Positions 24,669 to 32,620 of a stretch of DNA of 47,497 bases are shown one piece after another. This stretch comes from JADFUZ01 sp034430415. Its GTDB lineage: Bacteria; Chloroflexota; Dehalococcoidia; GIF9; AB-539-J10. How positions within the stretch are numbered: position 1 is the stretch's first letter; the number at the start of each line of letters is the position of its first letter. The position numbers and the translations under genes were made by a program. Where the stretch lies: the NCBI GenBank assembly GCA_034430415.1, contig DAOUEN010000105.1, forward strand, positions 1 to 47,497. The letters run 5' to 3'. The notes beneath the pieces were generated by a model. That model had not been told where the DNA came from. It did no database searches and saw only the letters and a program-made list of their open reading frames with translations.

Positions 24669-25916
24669 CTAGTCCTTTCCTTCCAGGCAGCGGACGGCCT
24701 CAACTATGGCGTCCTCGTTGCCAAATCCTCCCGCCTTGGTGATGATTCTCAGTCCTTCCCTGGTGCTTCCTATTGTCTCTCCTACGGCGACGCCCGGCTG
24801 CAGTTCCATTGTGGCTCTAACCCCGGTGACTCCTAGAGCTTCGCATGTTGCCCGGGCGATATCCCCCCCGCTGAGAATGAGCCCGCCAAGCTCCCACCGC
24901 TCTACGACCTTGGCTGCTATCGCTGCCAGGATGCCGGCGGCGGAGTCCTTCAGGAGCGGCGCATAGCGGCTCAGTGTTGTAGTAATGACGGCGCTCTTTC
25001 CACAGCTGATGAAACTGCCGGCTTCTCTTGCTAGCTGGTTTATTCTCGCCGATCTTCCTTTATTGGAGAGGAATTGGTCCGGTTCAACCGCGATCAGGGG
25101 GAGTTGTAAGGAGGCCTCAGCTTTTCTTAGCTGTCTGGCGGTTGCGTCGTTGCGGCTCCCGATAACCAGGAGCACGGGCTTCCCGCTTATCGGAGACTCG
25201 GCTGGCGTCACGTCTTGGCTTCTGTAGCCAAAGGTGAGGGGCAGCTCGCTGGCCAGCCCCGCCGAGCCGCAGGGCAGCCAGGTACTGCTGCCCAGGGCCA
25301 GAGCCTCAGCGAGATATCTCAGGTGAACCTGTTCGGCAGCGTCGACTACAAGGACACTTTGCTCGCTGTCAGCTATGTGCTGGGCAATATACGATGGTCC
25401 TCTTCTCACGCCCTCCAGGTCTACTGTCCCTACCTGAAAGCCGCCTTGCTTGTGCAGTAGCGTGGGTATGTGAGCCTCCGTCACGGGGGAGGTGGGGTCA
25501 TGTGCGAAATAAGTTTCGTTAACAGGTACGTTATCGACCAGGAGTATTCCATCGACGACGGTGCGTTTGTTGGCGGGAAAGGCGGGGCACACTATGCTTT
25601 TCTCTGTGCCCAGCGTGTCCATCAATGCTCTCAACTCAGTGCCGATGTTTCCACGAAGGGTGGAGTCGATCTTCTTGTAGACATACAGGCCTGGGAACTT
25701 AGAGGCCTCCCTTCTCGTCTTTCTGTAGGCAGTCTCGGGGTCGTCGGCTCTGCTATCAGTGCTGACGACCACTACTGTGGCTGGCTGTCTGATTCTGTCT
25801 CCGAACGACACGATGGTGTCCAGGCCGATCTTGGCAAATCCCACCCCGGTGTCCATCGCGCCTGTCAGGTCATCGGCGATGATTCCGAACCGCTTGGTCG
25901 GCGCCGTCTGTTCCAT
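24669..25916 (-). CDS. dtnK: Four-carbon acid sugar kinase (OtnK/DtnK, DUF1537 family)
   Basis: 415 residues. The N-terminal domain begins with GIIADDLTGAMDTGVGFAK and includes a VYKKIDSTLRGNIG segment; the C-terminal nucleotide-binding domain has LILSGGDIARATCEALG and TKAGGFGNEDAI. These are the marks of the DUF1537 kinases, which phosphorylate D-threonate, L-threonate or D-erythronate at C4. Paired with pdxA2 immediately downstream, the expected pathway is sugar acid to 4-phosphate to dihydroxyacetone phosphate. The exact substrate is unknown. The ATG is preceded by GGGGGAG. Confidence 0.85.
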   Translation of the reverse strand: MEQTAPTKRFGIIADDLTGAMDTGVGFAKIGLDTIVSFGDRIRQPATVVVVSTDSRADDPETAYRKTRREASKFPGLYVYKKIDSTLRGNIGTELRALMDTLGTEKSIVCPAFPANKRTVVDGILLVDNVPVNETYFAHDPTSPVTEAHIPTLLHKQGGFQVGTVDLEGVRRGPSYIAQHIADSEQSVLVVDAAEQVHLRYLAEALALGSSTWLPCGSAGLASELPLTFGYRSQDVTPAESPISGKPVLLVIGSRNDATARQLRKAEASLQLPLIAVEPDQFLSNKGRSARINQLAREAGSFISCGKSAVITTTLSRYAPLLKDSAAGILAAIAAKVVERWELGGLILSGGDIARATCEALGVTGVRATMELQPGVAVGETIGSTREGLRIITKAGGFGNEDAIVEAVRCLEGKD

Positions 25917-26210
25917 TTTCTCCCCCTAATCCTAGTGGCCACAGGCAACAGTGTCAATGCCCGGCACTGGATGTCTGACAGGACTACCTGAACTGCTTCG
26001 AAAGCAGTCCTTTGCCAGATGGCAGGCTCCATTTCCCTTGCCTCGCAGGACAGCTGCTTGGTGACGGGGGTGACTTGGTGGTGGCTATTCGTTCGTACGC
26101 CCTGATGCCTGTGCCCTGAGTAAGGAAAGCTTCTCCACTGGTGGAGGGTAGGCTACAAGGAAGACATAGCCCTCAGGCAGGTGACCGTCGACGCAGGGGA
26201 GCGCGGAGTC
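25917..26210 (-). other. Intergenic region without recognised gene
   Basis: Almost 300 bp between the unknown 290-residue gene and dtnK. It holds a small perfect hairpin (ACTGCTT/AAGCAGT around CGA, near 25992-26008) and a loose 8-bp inverted pair near 26113-26182. No open frame, promoter or U-tract terminator is convincing. Confidence 0.4.
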
Positions 26211-27083
26211 TCAGCGTCCCTTGAGCGCAGCCAGCTGGGCAAGGGCGTCATACTTATAGTCGGCCGGCGAGCTGACGTAGAACGTGTCGGGTAGGGTGAC
26301 GGGGGCTTCGCCCTTCACCGACTTCACTAGCTCGAATGCCTTCTTGACGTGCGCCTCATCGCCCTCTAGGGCCAGTACCACGGCTCCCTCGGAGCCGCCT
26401 ACACCTCCCGAGCAGAGATGGAAGGCTCGAACGCCCGCAAGCACGGCCAGGGCCTGTATTTCGGTGACCAGCTTGCCGGTAATGGCGGGGCATATCTTGC
26501 CTGGCAACCCCATGCTGTACTTGAAGTAGTAGACGCCGCTGTGATTGCAGGCCTCCATAACGGAAGGGACCATCTTCTCCAAGCCCGCTGCTATTATCAA
26601 GTGCGAATCCCGGCCCGTCACTATGGGCGTGAATATACCCCAGGTGCCACCCTTCAACGAGGAGGCCATAATGCCGGCATTGCCCTCTCTGTCGATAGCG
26701 TTGGCTCCTTTGATGAAGACATCATCAGGCCCGAAACTGAGTATCTCGACATTGGGGTCCGCGTTCTCCACCACTTTGCCCTTGCGTATGACATGTGCGT
26801 GGCAAGGTGACCGGCCCGAGTTAGCGTTAGTCATCCCGTTGACCACCATACCTACGGTCTGGCCCGCCTTTGGCTCCACGGATACCCCGAGCAGCTCCTC
26901 ACTGATATAGGCACTGGTGATACCTCTGGCGATGATGATAGTGCCGTTCTTCCAGGCGTTCTGCACTTCGGCGAGAGCCACTACCCCTTTGGCCAGGAGT
27001 CGCCTGGACTCGGATGGGTTCAAAGTCACCAGGGCCGCGACCTTCTTCTGCCCGGGCTCGGGAACGCTTATCTCGTAGAACAT
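26211..27083 (-). CDS. Conserved-looking protein of unknown function
   Basis: 290 residues, soluble, no signal peptide. I do not recognise the family. It looks like a real gene: AAGGAGG lies five bases before the ATG, a good promoter lies upstream, and the sequence is globular with glycine-rich turns (GMVVNGMTNANSGRSPCHAH, FHLCSGGVGGSEG). Cysteines and histidines at about residues 99-101, 183 and 223 could bind a metal. The last third resembles an alpha/beta sandwich (VVLALEGDEAHVKKAFELVKS). It lies upstream of dtnK-pdxA2 on the same strand, but 294 bp separate them, so a shared pathway is only a possibility. Confidence 0.65.
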   Translation of the reverse strand: MFYEISVPEPGQKKVAALVTLNPSESRRLLAKGVVALAEVQNAWKNGTIIIARGITSAYISEELLGVSVEPKAGQTVGMVVNGMTNANSGRSPCHAHVIRKGKVVENADPNVEILSFGPDDVFIKGANAIDREGNAGIMASSLKGGTWGIFTPIVTGRDSHLIIAAGLEKMVPSVMEACNHSGVYYFKYSMGLPGKICPAITGKLVTEIQALAVLAGVRAFHLCSGGVGGSEGAVVLALEGDEAHVKKAFELVKSVKGEAPVTLPDTFYVSSPADYKYDALAQLAALKGR

Positions 27084-27146
27084 AAATGCCTCCTTAGAAG
27101 TGGATTTTCGAACTCAGCAATATGCGGAGTTCCGTATCAGCTGGCT

Positions 27147-27175
27147 ATGTTAGCGCTCTGCTCTGTTGCTGTCAA
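27147..27175 (-). promoter_or_regulatory. Promoter for the unknown 290-residue gene
   Basis: On the minus strand a perfect TTGACA and TAACAT are separated by 17 bp. The predicted start near 27140 is about 57 nt before the ATG. Confidence 0.5.
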
Positions 27176-27321
27176 GGTCTCTTTCGGCGCTTGTTGTTGC
27201 TGTTCTAGGCTTCTGTCGCCTTCTGAATGAATAGCGCAATTGACGAACGGATGTTCGGCGAATAGAATAGACTCGCTGTGTGTGTGAGCTGTCAAGCTCG
27301 CCCTCTTGCTTGAGCTGCCTT

Positions 27322-28719
27322 ATGGTCAACGATTACGATGTTATCATAGTGGGTGCTGGGCCGGCAGGTATCTTCGCCAGCCTGGAATTGAGCGGGTCAG
27401 GGCTCAATGTCCTGCTGCTGGACAAGGGCCAGGAGATCGATTCCCGTGTTTGCCCCATTCAACAAGGGGAGAGCCGCTGCTTGTCCTGCATACCGTGCCA
27501 TCTGGTGAGTGGCTTTGGTGGTGCGGGGGCTTTCAGTGATGGCAAGTTGACTCTATCGACGGAAGTGGGTGGTCCGCTCAAGGACTTGGTTGGAGCAGAC
27601 CAGGCCAGGTCACTGGTGGACTATGTTGACAGCCGGTATCTCGAGTTTGGCGCGCCCGATAAGGTATATGGAACAGGGGAGGTGATAGCGGACCTGGAGC
27701 GCAGAGCTACCCTGGCCGGGCTTAGGCTGATCCCAATGAGACTGCGCCATCTGGGGACGGAGAACTGCCGTGATGTACTGAAGGCCATGCATGAATACCT
27801 GTCGTCCAGGGTGGATATCAGGCTGCGGACAGTGGCCAAGAGAATCGTGGTTGAGGATGGTGTAGTCAGGGCTGTCGAGACCGATGATGGGGATAGACTG
27901 AGCTGTTCCTACTTGGTGGTGGCGCCGGGTAGAGAGGGGTCAGAATGGCTGGCCGAGGAAGCCAAACAACTTGGGCTGAGACTGCATTCAGGCCCTGTGG
28001 ATGTGGGCTGCCGGGTGGAAATACCACAGGTAGTAATGGAAGAAATGACCTCGGCGCTGTACGAATGCAAACTCGAGTTCTACTCGAAGAGCTTTGACGA
28101 CCGGGTCAGGACGTTCTGCATGTGCCCTGGGGGAGAGGTAATCATGGAGTCCACGGGGGGATCTGATCCCGTAGTCACGGTCAATGGTGTCGGTTATGCC
28201 AGTCCCAGAACGAAGAACACCAATTTCGCCATTCTGGTAAGCACGAGCTTCACCGAGCCTTTCCGTGAGCCGATTGCCTACGGCAAGTATCTGGCGAGGC
28301 TGGCCAATATTCTTAGCGGAGGGGTATTGGTGCAGAGGCTAGGAGATCTGATGGATGGACGCCGTTCCACGGAGGCCCGCGTCAAGCATAGTATCATAGA
28401 GCCAAGCCTAAGAGCGGCAACACCCGGCGACCTGAGCTTTGCCCTTCCCTACCGCTATCTCAAAGGGATAGTCGAGATGCTCCAGGCCATGGATAGGCTG
28501 GCTCCCGGTGTTGCTGCCCCTCAAACCCTTCTCTACGGAACGGAGGTCAAGTTCTATTCCAGTAAACTGGAGCTAACGCAATGCTTGGAGACCGGGATTG
28601 GCAACATGTTTGCTGCAGGTGACGGTGCCGGCGTAAGCCGTGGCCTGGTTCAGGCCTCGGCTTCAGGCGTGGCAGTGGCCAGAGAGATACTGAGGAGGAG
28701 AGGCAAGGAGTCCCCGTAG
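27322..28719 (+). CDS. FAD-dependent dehydrogenase (COG2509 type)
   Basis: 465 residues. The N-terminus is a dinucleotide-binding fold, YDVIIVGAGPAGIFASLEL, followed by a cysteine-rich block (CPIQQGESRCLSCIPCHL) and GFGGAGAFSDGKLTLS, a combination characteristic of COG2509 flavoproteins. The C-terminus has the FAD-closing motif NMFAAGDGAGVSRGLVQAS. The four clustered cysteines could hold an Fe-S centre or be redox-active. The electron partners are unknown. The start is uncertain: the ATG at 27322 fits the family, but the frame is open from a GTG at 27280 and no strong Shine-Dalgarno marks either. Confidence 0.8.
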   Translation: MVNDYDVIIVGAGPAGIFASLELSGSGLNVLLLDKGQEIDSRVCPIQQGESRCLSCIPCHLVSGFGGAGAFSDGKLTLSTEVGGPLKDLVGADQARSLVDYVDSRYLEFGAPDKVYGTGEVIADLERRATLAGLRLIPMRLRHLGTENCRDVLKAMHEYLSSRVDIRLRTVAKRIVVEDGVVRAVETDDGDRLSCSYLVVAPGREGSEWLAEEAKQLGLRLHSGPVDVGCRVEIPQVVMEEMTSALYECKLEFYSKSFDDRVRTFCMCPGGEVIMESTGGSDPVVTVNGVGYASPRTKNTNFAILVSTSFTEPFREPIAYGKYLARLANILSGGVLVQRLGDLMDGRRSTEARVKHSIIEPSLRAATPGDLSFALPYRYLKGIVEMLQAMDRLAPGVAAPQTLLYGTEVKFYSSKLELTQCLETGIGNMFAAGDGAGVSRGLVQASASGVAVAREILRRRGKESP

Positions 28720-28748
28720 CCCACGGTATCCTGCTGGCGAAGGGGATT

Positions 28749-28780
28749 CCTACCGGGCCTTGAGTTGGCAGGCCGGTGGG
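28749..28780 (+). terminator. Terminator after the FAD dehydrogenase
   Basis: CCTACCGG-G-CCT pairs with AGG-CCGGTGGG (11 bp, one bulged G, one G-U pair) around a 9-nt loop, 29 nt past the stop, followed by TTTC. Confidence 0.45.
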
Positions 28781-28834
28781 TTTCAGGATAGGGCCTCGCG
28801 GTTCTGGATGGGTGGCGGTCGGAATCAGTGTTTG

Positions 28835-28864
28835 TTGACAAACCGCCAAATCCAAGCGTAAAAT
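28835..28864 (+). promoter_or_regulatory. Promoter for the acyl-CoA dehydrogenase gene
   Basis: A perfect TTGACA and TAAAAT (five of six) are separated by 18 bp. The predicted start near 28871 leaves a leader of about 43 nt with GAGGAGGT. Confidence 0.6.
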
Positions 28865-28913
28865 CTCCATTCTGACAGGCAGGAACGAATCTGTTCTTTG
28901 AGGAGGTAATACC

Positions 28914-30053
28914 ATGGACAGTCTACTAACGGAGCAGCAGGTGATGTTCAAGCAGCAAATGCGAGACTTCGCTGTGAAGGAAATAGAACCTTTTGCCGCT
29001 GAATGGGACCGCAGGGACGAGTTCTCGGTAGAGGCTTTCGGGAAGCTAGCAGGGTTGGGACTAACTGGCTTGACCATTCCGGCGGAGTATGGGGGTCAGG
29101 GTGGGAGCATGGTTGACTCCCTTATTGCATCGATTGAGCTGGCTAGAGCCAGTGTCTCGGTGGCTTCAATTATTGGTACCCATCTGGCACTAGCGCTGGG
29201 GGGCATCTATCGATTCAGCAACGAGGAGCAGCGCCAGCGTTTTGTGGTGCCGGCAGCCAAGGGGGAGAAGAAGTGTTCCTATGCTTTGACCGAGCGCGAG
29301 GCCAGCAGCGACATCTCCAGGATGTCGACCACTGCCAGGAAGGAAGGGGACGAATGGGTCATCAACGGTGCCAAGTGCTTTATCTCCGGCGGTGACGTGG
29401 CTGATATCGTTCTCCTGTTTGCCACCATAGACAGGGAACTCAAGGGGAAGGGGATCACCGCTTTCGTTGTTGAAAAGGGGACTCCAGGCTTCTCAATTGG
29501 CAAGGTAGAAGCCAAGATGGGTATCAGAGGAATCAGTGCTGCCGAGCTCATGTTCGACGACTGCCGTGTTCCAGCCGCCAACCAACTGGGTGAGGTAAGC
29601 AAGGGGATGCGAATCGCTCTGTCTATCCTGGATGAGGGGAGGTTGGATGTTGCAGGGCAGGGCATAGGTGTGGCAGAGGCAGCGTTGGACAACTCCATAG
29701 CGTATTCCAAGCAGCGCCAGCAGTTCGGACAACCCATCTGTGAGTTCCAGGGCCTTCAGTGGATGCTTGTTGACATGGCCAATGCCGTCGATGCTGCGAA
29801 GCTCATGGCGTATCGAGCCGCCCGTCTCGCCGATGCGGGGCAGCGGTTCACCAAGGAAGTAGCCCAGGCGAAGCTCGTGGCTACCGAGGCAGCTGTGGAG
29901 GTTACGAGGAAAGCTATCCAGATCCACGGCGGCTATGGCTACATGAGGGATCTGCCCCTGGAGCGATTCTACCGGGATGCCAAGATACTGGAGATATACG
30001 AGGGCACCAACGAGATTCAAAGACTGGTCATCTCCAGGAGCCTTCTTTCTTGA
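28914..30053 (+). CDS. Acyl-CoA dehydrogenase
   Basis: 379 residues, the standard length of the soluble FAD enzyme. Visible signatures are YALTEREASSDISRMSTTA (FAD/substrate binding), WVINGAKCFISGG, and the C-terminal IQIHGGYGYMRDLPLERFYRDAKILEIYEGTNEIQR, in which the glutamate of IYEGTNE is the usual catalytic base. It oxidises acyl-CoA to enoyl-CoA and passes electrons to an electron-transfer flavoprotein. Chain-length preference is not readable; short-chain is plausible. GAGGAGGT supports the ATG. It fits the acyl-CoA chemistry of the neighbouring synthetase subunits. Convergent with ade, 21 bp apart. Confidence 0.93.
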   Translation: MDSLLTEQQVMFKQQMRDFAVKEIEPFAAEWDRRDEFSVEAFGKLAGLGLTGLTIPAEYGGQGGSMVDSLIASIELARASVSVASIIGTHLALALGGIYRFSNEEQRQRFVVPAAKGEKKCSYALTEREASSDISRMSTTARKEGDEWVINGAKCFISGGDVADIVLLFATIDRELKGKGITAFVVEKGTPGFSIGKVEAKMGIRGISAAELMFDDCRVPAANQLGEVSKGMRIALSILDEGRLDVAGQGIGVAEAALDNSIAYSKQRQQFGQPICEFQGLQWMLVDMANAVDAAKLMAYRAARLADAGQRFTKEVAQAKLVATEAAVEVTRKAIQIHGGYGYMRDLPLERFYRDAKILEIYEGTNEIQRLVISRSLLS

Positions 30054-30074
30054 ACTCGACCCGAGTAAGACCTC

Positions 30075-31775
30075 TCAGTTGATGATCTGAAACGTCGCCA
30101 CGTCGACCAGCCCCAGATCAGTGAGCCTCAATTCGGGGATCACGGGCAGCGCCAGAAAGGAAAGCAGAGAGAATGGGGCTGGGGGCAGGTTTCCTAGCTT
30201 GGCCGTAGTGCTCTCGAGTGCGTCGTGGTGATCCACAATGACCTTGAGAGGTTCAAGAGAAAGCAGACCGGCAACAGGCAATGGCAAACGACCGATGATC
30301 TCTCCTCGGGCGCATGCCACGAGGCCGCCCTGTAATCTAGCCACTTCCTCGATCGCTTTGAGGATATCAAGGTCGGTAGTGCCTACGGCTACTATGTTGT
30401 GGGAGTCGTGAGCCACCGAAGAAGCGAGGGCACCTTGCTTCAAGCCAAAGCCCTTCACTAGCCCCAAGCCAACATTGCCGGTAGCCCGGTGCCTCTCCAC
30501 CACCACGAGTTTAAGTATGTCTCTGTCCAAATCGGGTACGACCCCCCCGTCAACAACCTTGACCTTTTCTATCCTTTTCCTGGTGACTATTTGTCCCGGG
30601 ACAATTTCGATCACGGGGTAGGTTTCCCCGGCGGGTGTCAACTTCAGGGATTCCATCGTAGGGCGCTTGATGTGCACGGTATCGGTTAGCTCTGAGGTGA
30701 TGCTTGGTGGAGGGAATAGAGGCTTGCCTTGCATCGCTACCAGCTTGCCTTTGTAGAATACCATGTCTATTTCGAGGTTGGAGAGATCGGTGACGGTGAT
30801 GAGATTCGCCAGGTAACCTGGAGCAATGGCTCCTCTGTCGTAGAGGCGGAAGTGCTCCGCAGCGTTGATTGTTGCCAGTTGCAGAGCCCTGATAGGCTCC
30901 AACCCTCTGCTGATGGCTTTTCTCACCACCGAGTCGATGTCGCCCTCGTGGAGCAGGTCCGAGCAACTCCGATCATCCACCACGAAAAGGCACCTCTTGT
31001 AGGACTTGTCGGTGACCAGAGGCAAAAGGGTATCCAGGTTCTTTTCTGAAGAACCTTCCCGAATCATCAGGTACATTCCTTTCTCTAGCCTCTCTCTTCC
31101 CTCCTCCAATGTGGTTGATTCGTGGTCAGACCGAATCCCTGCTGCTGCGTAGGCGCTGAGGTCCTTTCCGTGTAGGCCAGGGGCGTGTCCGTCGATAGTC
31201 CTGCCTTCTGCCGCAGCTATCTTGCCCAAGATCTCCTTATCGCCGCCTATGACGCCTGGAAAATTCATTACTTCTCCCAAGCCGATTACGTCGGGATAGG
31301 ACAAGAGCTTTCTGACCTCGGCAACGCCAATTCTGGCACCAGAGGTCTCTAGTGCGGTTGCCGGGACACATGAAGGAGCCATAAGCAGTATGTCCAGGGG
31401 CAATTTCTCTGCCCAAGCCCTGACGAATTCAATACCCTCGAAGCCGCAGACATTGGCGATTTCATGCAGATCGGTCACCAGAGCTAGGGTGCCTCTGGGG
31501 ACTACTGCTTGGGCATACTGGACTGGGTGAAGCATCGAGCTTTCGATGTGAGTGTGGCCGTTGATCAGCCCTGGGGCCAGGTAGGCACCCTGCAAGTCGA
31601 TGCTCTCCTTTGCTCTGTCGTAGTCTCCTACGCCGGCAATCCTGCCCCCGTAGATAGCCACGTTGCCTTGCCTTTCGGCACCGGCAAGGGTGTCCACGAC
31701 GCGGGCATTTCTCAAGAGCAAATCGGCTGGTGTTTCACCTTTCGCGGCTGAAATAAGCTCAACTGGTTTCGTCAT
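30075..31775 (-). CDS. ade: Adenine deaminase
   Basis: 566 residues, as in the AdeC family. The amidohydrolase metal motif GLINGHTHIESSML appears near residue 72, with TLALVTDLHEIANVCG, IDGHAPGLHGKDLSAYAAAGIRSDHE, and the C-terminal SSVAHDSHNIVAVG and GGLVACARGEIIGRLPLPVAGLLS blocks typical of adenine deaminases. The enzyme converts adenine to hypoxanthine and ammonia. Its ATG overlaps the hpt stop by four bases, so hypoxanthine made here would feed directly into the phosphoribosyltransferase encoded upstream. Confidence 0.93.
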   Translation of the reverse strand: MTKPVELISAAKGETPADLLLRNARVVDTLAGAERQGNVAIYGGRIAGVGDYDRAKESIDLQGAYLAPGLINGHTHIESSMLHPVQYAQAVVPRGTLALVTDLHEIANVCGFEGIEFVRAWAEKLPLDILLMAPSCVPATALETSGARIGVAEVRKLLSYPDVIGLGEVMNFPGVIGGDKEILGKIAAAEGRTIDGHAPGLHGKDLSAYAAAGIRSDHESTTLEEGRERLEKGMYLMIREGSSEKNLDTLLPLVTDKSYKRCLFVVDDRSCSDLLHEGDIDSVVRKAISRGLEPIRALQLATINAAEHFRLYDRGAIAPGYLANLITVTDLSNLEIDMVFYKGKLVAMQGKPLFPPPSITSELTDTVHIKRPTMESLKLTPAGETYPVIEIVPGQIVTRKRIEKVKVVDGGVVPDLDRDILKLVVVERHRATGNVGLGLVKGFGLKQGALASSVAHDSHNIVAVGTTDLDILKAIEEVARLQGGLVACARGEIIGRLPLPVAGLLSLEPLKVIVDHHDALESTTAKLGNLPPAPFSLLSFLALPVIPELRLTDLGLVDVATFQIIN

Positions 31776-32299
31776 GTCTGTTCCTCCAGGAGACAGATGT
31801 CGGGCAAGTAGCGAAACCTCTCGTCTAAGTCGAGGCCGTAGCCGACTACGAATCTGTCAGGCAGAGTGAAGCCAAGATAGTCGATCGATACCGGGACTCT
31901 GCGGCGACATGGCTTGTCCATCAACGCGCAGAGCTTCATGGATGCCGGTTTCTTGCTCCTCAAATGATCGAGCAGAAACGACACGGTAAGACCGGTGTCA
32001 ACGATATCTTCCACAACGATGACATCCTTGTCCCTGATTGGTCTGGTGAGCCCTTGCACCAGCCTGACTCTAGTCGAGGTTTCCTTGGCGGAGCCATAGC
32101 TGGAGAGCACGGCGAAATCGAGTTCAGCAGGCGAATCGAGTTGGCGGACAAGGTCGGCCATGAACACGAAAGACCCCTTGAGGACTCCGATGAGCAGGGG
32201 CTGCTTCCCCCGATAATCTCTTCGGATTTCGGAGGCCAGTCTGGCCACGGCGTCTCCTATCTCATTCCTGCCGATTAAGACCTTGGGATGCCAGCTCAT
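31772..32299 (-). CDS. hpt: Hypoxanthine phosphoribosyltransferase
   Basis: 175 residues. The PRPP-binding loop VIVVEDIVDTGLTVS is clear, together with LIGVLKGSFVFMADLVR, SSYGSAKET and the C-terminal DYLGFTLPDRFVVGYGLDLDERFRYLPDI block, all typical of HPRT. It makes IMP or GMP from hypoxanthine or guanine plus PRPP. The ATG at 32299 has GGAGAGG three bases upstream and gives the family length; the open frame upstream is not used. Operon with ade. A TATAGT -10 (32327-32332) lies just upstream. Confidence 0.93.
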   Translation of the reverse strand: MSWHPKVLIGRNEIGDAVARLASEIRRDYRGKQPLLIGVLKGSFVFMADLVRQLDSPAELDFAVLSSYGSAKETSTRVRLVQGLTRPIRDKDVIVVEDIVDTGLTVSFLLDHLRSKKPASMKLCALMDKPCRRRVPVSIDYLGFTLPDRFVVGYGLDLDERFRYLPDICLLEEQT

Positions 32300-32326
32300 A
32301 TGCCTCTCCAAACTTGTTCCTAGTTT

Positions 32327-32332
32327 ACTATA
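32327..32332 (-). promoter_or_regulatory. Probable -10 element for hpt-ade
   Basis: TATAGT on the minus strand, 27 nt before the hpt ATG; no good -35 is found at 16-18 bp. Confidence 0.35.
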
Positions 32333-32379
32333 ACTCAGCTGTTTCCTGCTGGATTTCTCTGGCCGCAAGCTACAAATAT

Positions 32380-32408
32380 TTGACAGAATCTCTGGGGCGT
32401 GTTAGCCT
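32380..32408 (+). promoter_or_regulatory. Promoter for the candidate RNA
   Basis: A perfect TTGACA (32380-32385) is followed after 17 bp by TAGCCT with an upstream TG (extended -10). The predicted start, 32415-32416, coincides with the first base of the closing stem of the structured region. Confidence 0.45.
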
Positions 32409-32415
32409 AAAAATT

Positions 32416-32571
32416 GCTCCGAGTAATCAGGCCAGAGCTTGGCAGAGGAGCCAAAGCTCAAAGGCCAAGCCCGAAGTGCTTGAGGCCCCAAAGGCTAAGG
32501 GCAAGCTAGGGGATGGCCAGGGAGCAGGGGTGGCGGAAGCCAAGAGGGTGAGGTTACTCGGGGCGCTTTTT
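32416..32571 (+). ncRNA. Candidate structured non-coding RNA, ~155 nt
   Basis: No gene explains this stretch. Bases 32416-32428 (GCTCCGAGTAATC) can pair over all 13 positions with 32552-32564 (GGTTACTCGGGGC). Two of the pairs are G-U, and these are only possible in plus-strand RNA. Inside, GAGCTTGGC and GCCAAAGCTC (32435-32459) form a hairpin that is itself flanked by pairing GGCC tetranucleotides (430-433 with 463-466 of the 32 kb block). A GGC-GGAA-GCC hairpin follows near 32532-32541. The 3' side of the closing stem is followed by GC and TTTTT (32567-32571), as in an intrinsic terminator, and a promoter sits at the right distance upstream. It does not match the tmRNA, SRP, RNase P or tRNA sequences I can recall; a 6S-like RNA is one possibility but is unproven. 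Confidence 0.5.
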
Positions 32572-32620
32572 CGTTCGCGGAGCCCCTTCCAGCAGGTATT
32601 TTCGTCGGTGCACTGTCGTT

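Noticed and set aside
26133..26146. Perfect inverted repeat CTCCACTGGTGGAG
   Set aside because: A 14-bp self-complementary sequence without room for a loop; no operator context, and expected by chance in a window of this size at low frequency.
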